Of a DNA stretch of 13,757 nucleotides, positions 13,065 through 13,757 are shown piece by piece (the stretch's first letter is position 1; each line of letters begins with the position of its first letter). The position numbers and the translations under genes are program-made. Source of the stretch: an uncultured Oscillospiraceae bacterium. Lineage in GTDB: Bacteria; Bacillota_A; Clostridia; Oscillospirales; Oscillospiraceae. The DNA lies in contig CALWWO010000083.1 of the NCBI GenBank assembly GCA_944385265.1, forward strand, positions 1-13,757. The letters run 5' to 3'. The notes under the pieces were generated by a model that was not told the DNA's origin, searched no databases, and saw only the letters and a program-made list of their open reading frames with translations.

Positions 13065-13757
13065 ATGACGAAGAAAAAATGGCTGTCTTTGCTCATGGCT
13101 GTCGTTCTTGTCGCAGCTCTGCTGCCGACGATGGCTTTTGCTGCCGAAGCGGGCACGGCAGAAGATTTCATAGCTGCCGTCGATGCAGGCGGTACGGTAA
13201 CGCTTACTGCCGACATCACCTTAACGGAAACTCAAAGATTTACAATTTCAGGAAAAACAGTAGAAATCGACCTGAACGGATTTGCGCTCACGCGCGAGGG
13301 CGAAAATTCAAACGCGCTGTTTACGATCAGCAATAACGGTTCGCTCACGGTAGGCGATTCAAAGGGCGGCGGCACGATAACGAGCAGCTACCCGTTCAAG
13401 CTCATGAGCAATTCTAAGTTTGTGTTAAACGGCGGCGTTGTCACATCTCCGAAGGGCTCCGTTATCGACATATACTCATCGGTGTCGAACGTGCTCGTTG
13501 AGATGAACGGCGGCAGCGTCAGCGGCGCGGCTGACAACACATTCGGTATCCGCGGTGAACCCAACGCCCTGGTAAATATCAACGGCGGTACGGTTTCGGC
13601 GGTTCCCGGCAACAGGCTTGCCATGTACATAAGCGGCGACAATGATGACGCGATAAAGATCAATATGACAGGCGGCACGATAGAGGCTCAATCTCAGGCT
13701 GTACAGGCTTACAGCGGAGCTGTCATAAACGTATCGGGAGACGCCAAGATACATTCA
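13065..13757 (+). CDS. Secreted beta-helix-like surface protein (3' end outside window)
   Basis: The first 231 residues of a protein that is still open at the window edge. It starts MTKKKWLSLLMAVVLVAALL and continues PTMAFA, a classic signal peptide with probable cleavage after Ala26. The mature part begins with a DFIAAVDAGGTVTLTADITLTE strand block, then repeats of the type N-G-G-x-V: LNGGVV, MNGGSVSG, INGGTVSA, MTGGTIEA, spaced about 20-30 residues. This pattern is typical of right-handed beta-helix (pectate-lyase-like) domains in large extracellular Clostridia proteins, often adhesins or SLH- or sortase-anchored. No catalytic residues can be assigned and the anchor would lie outside the window. 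AGGGGG and a promoter at 12930-12958 support the start. Function is unknown; cell-surface location is inferred. Confidence 0.85.
   Translation, partial: MTKKKWLSLLMAVVLVAALLPTMAFAAEAGTAEDFIAAVDAGGTVTLTADITLTETQRFTISGKTVEIDLNGFALTREGENSNALFTISNNGSLTVGDSKGGGTITSSYPFKLMSNSKFVLNGGVVTSPKGSVIDIYSSVSNVLVEMNGGSVSGAADNTFGIRGEPNALVNINGGTVSAVPGNRLAMYISGDNDDAIKINMTGGTIEAQSQAVQAYSGAVINVSGDAKIHS

Overview
The window looks like chromosome from a Bacillota bacterium of class Clostridia, probably a gut-associated relative of the Oscillospiraceae. The grounds are moderately high G+C, frequent ATA isoleucine codons, GGAGG-type ribosome binding sites, consensus sigma-A promoters, and a gene order matching the Bacillus/Clostridium core (SpoVB-like, MazG, HU, RqcP; then MurA, WalJ, RlmH). 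The genus cannot be fixed from sequence alone.

Left part (178-6336), minus strand: two housekeeping operons. The first to be transcribed, promoter 6381-6409, is a SpoVB/MurJ-type flippase, mazG, the HU gene hup and the ribosome quality-control gene rqcP. The second, with an almost perfect promoter at 3310-3338, is murA, walJ, rlmH and a small DUF2007-like gene. They serve cell-wall precursor synthesis and transport, nucleotide sanitation, nucleoid structure, ribosome rescue and rRNA modification. Overlapping start and stop codons (hup/rqcP, walJ/rlmH) suggest translational coupling.

Middle (6337-10883), plus strand: uvrA stands alone between two intergenic regions of 963 and 755 bp packed with palindromic repeats. 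Upstream lie a promoter, mini-hairpins, a degenerate 150-bp repeat, a 240-bp element that is palindromic over its whole length, more hairpins, and a terminator-like stem 20 nt before the uvrA start. Downstream lies an array of eleven short hairpins with a period near 22 bp, then a 353-bp element with hairpin-forming terminal inverted repeats, then four more hairpins. The 150-bp repeat occurs once on each side of uvrA in opposite orientation. Many left-array hairpins have GNRA tetraloops on the plus strand; the clearest right-array ones have them on the minus strand.

Right part (10884-13757), plus strand: metG, encoding a short methionyl-tRNA synthetase, ends in a strong terminator. A free-standing transcription unit follows at 12622-12817. 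It has consensus -35 and -10 boxes, a 12-bp closing stem starting at the predicted transcription start, and a UUCG-capped terminator, but no open frame. It is the best candidate for an undescribed structured RNA. A second promoter then drives a secreted beta-helix-like surface protein that runs off the window.

Most interesting: the orphan RNA at 12656-12809, and the hairpin-array/palindromic-element family around uvrA.
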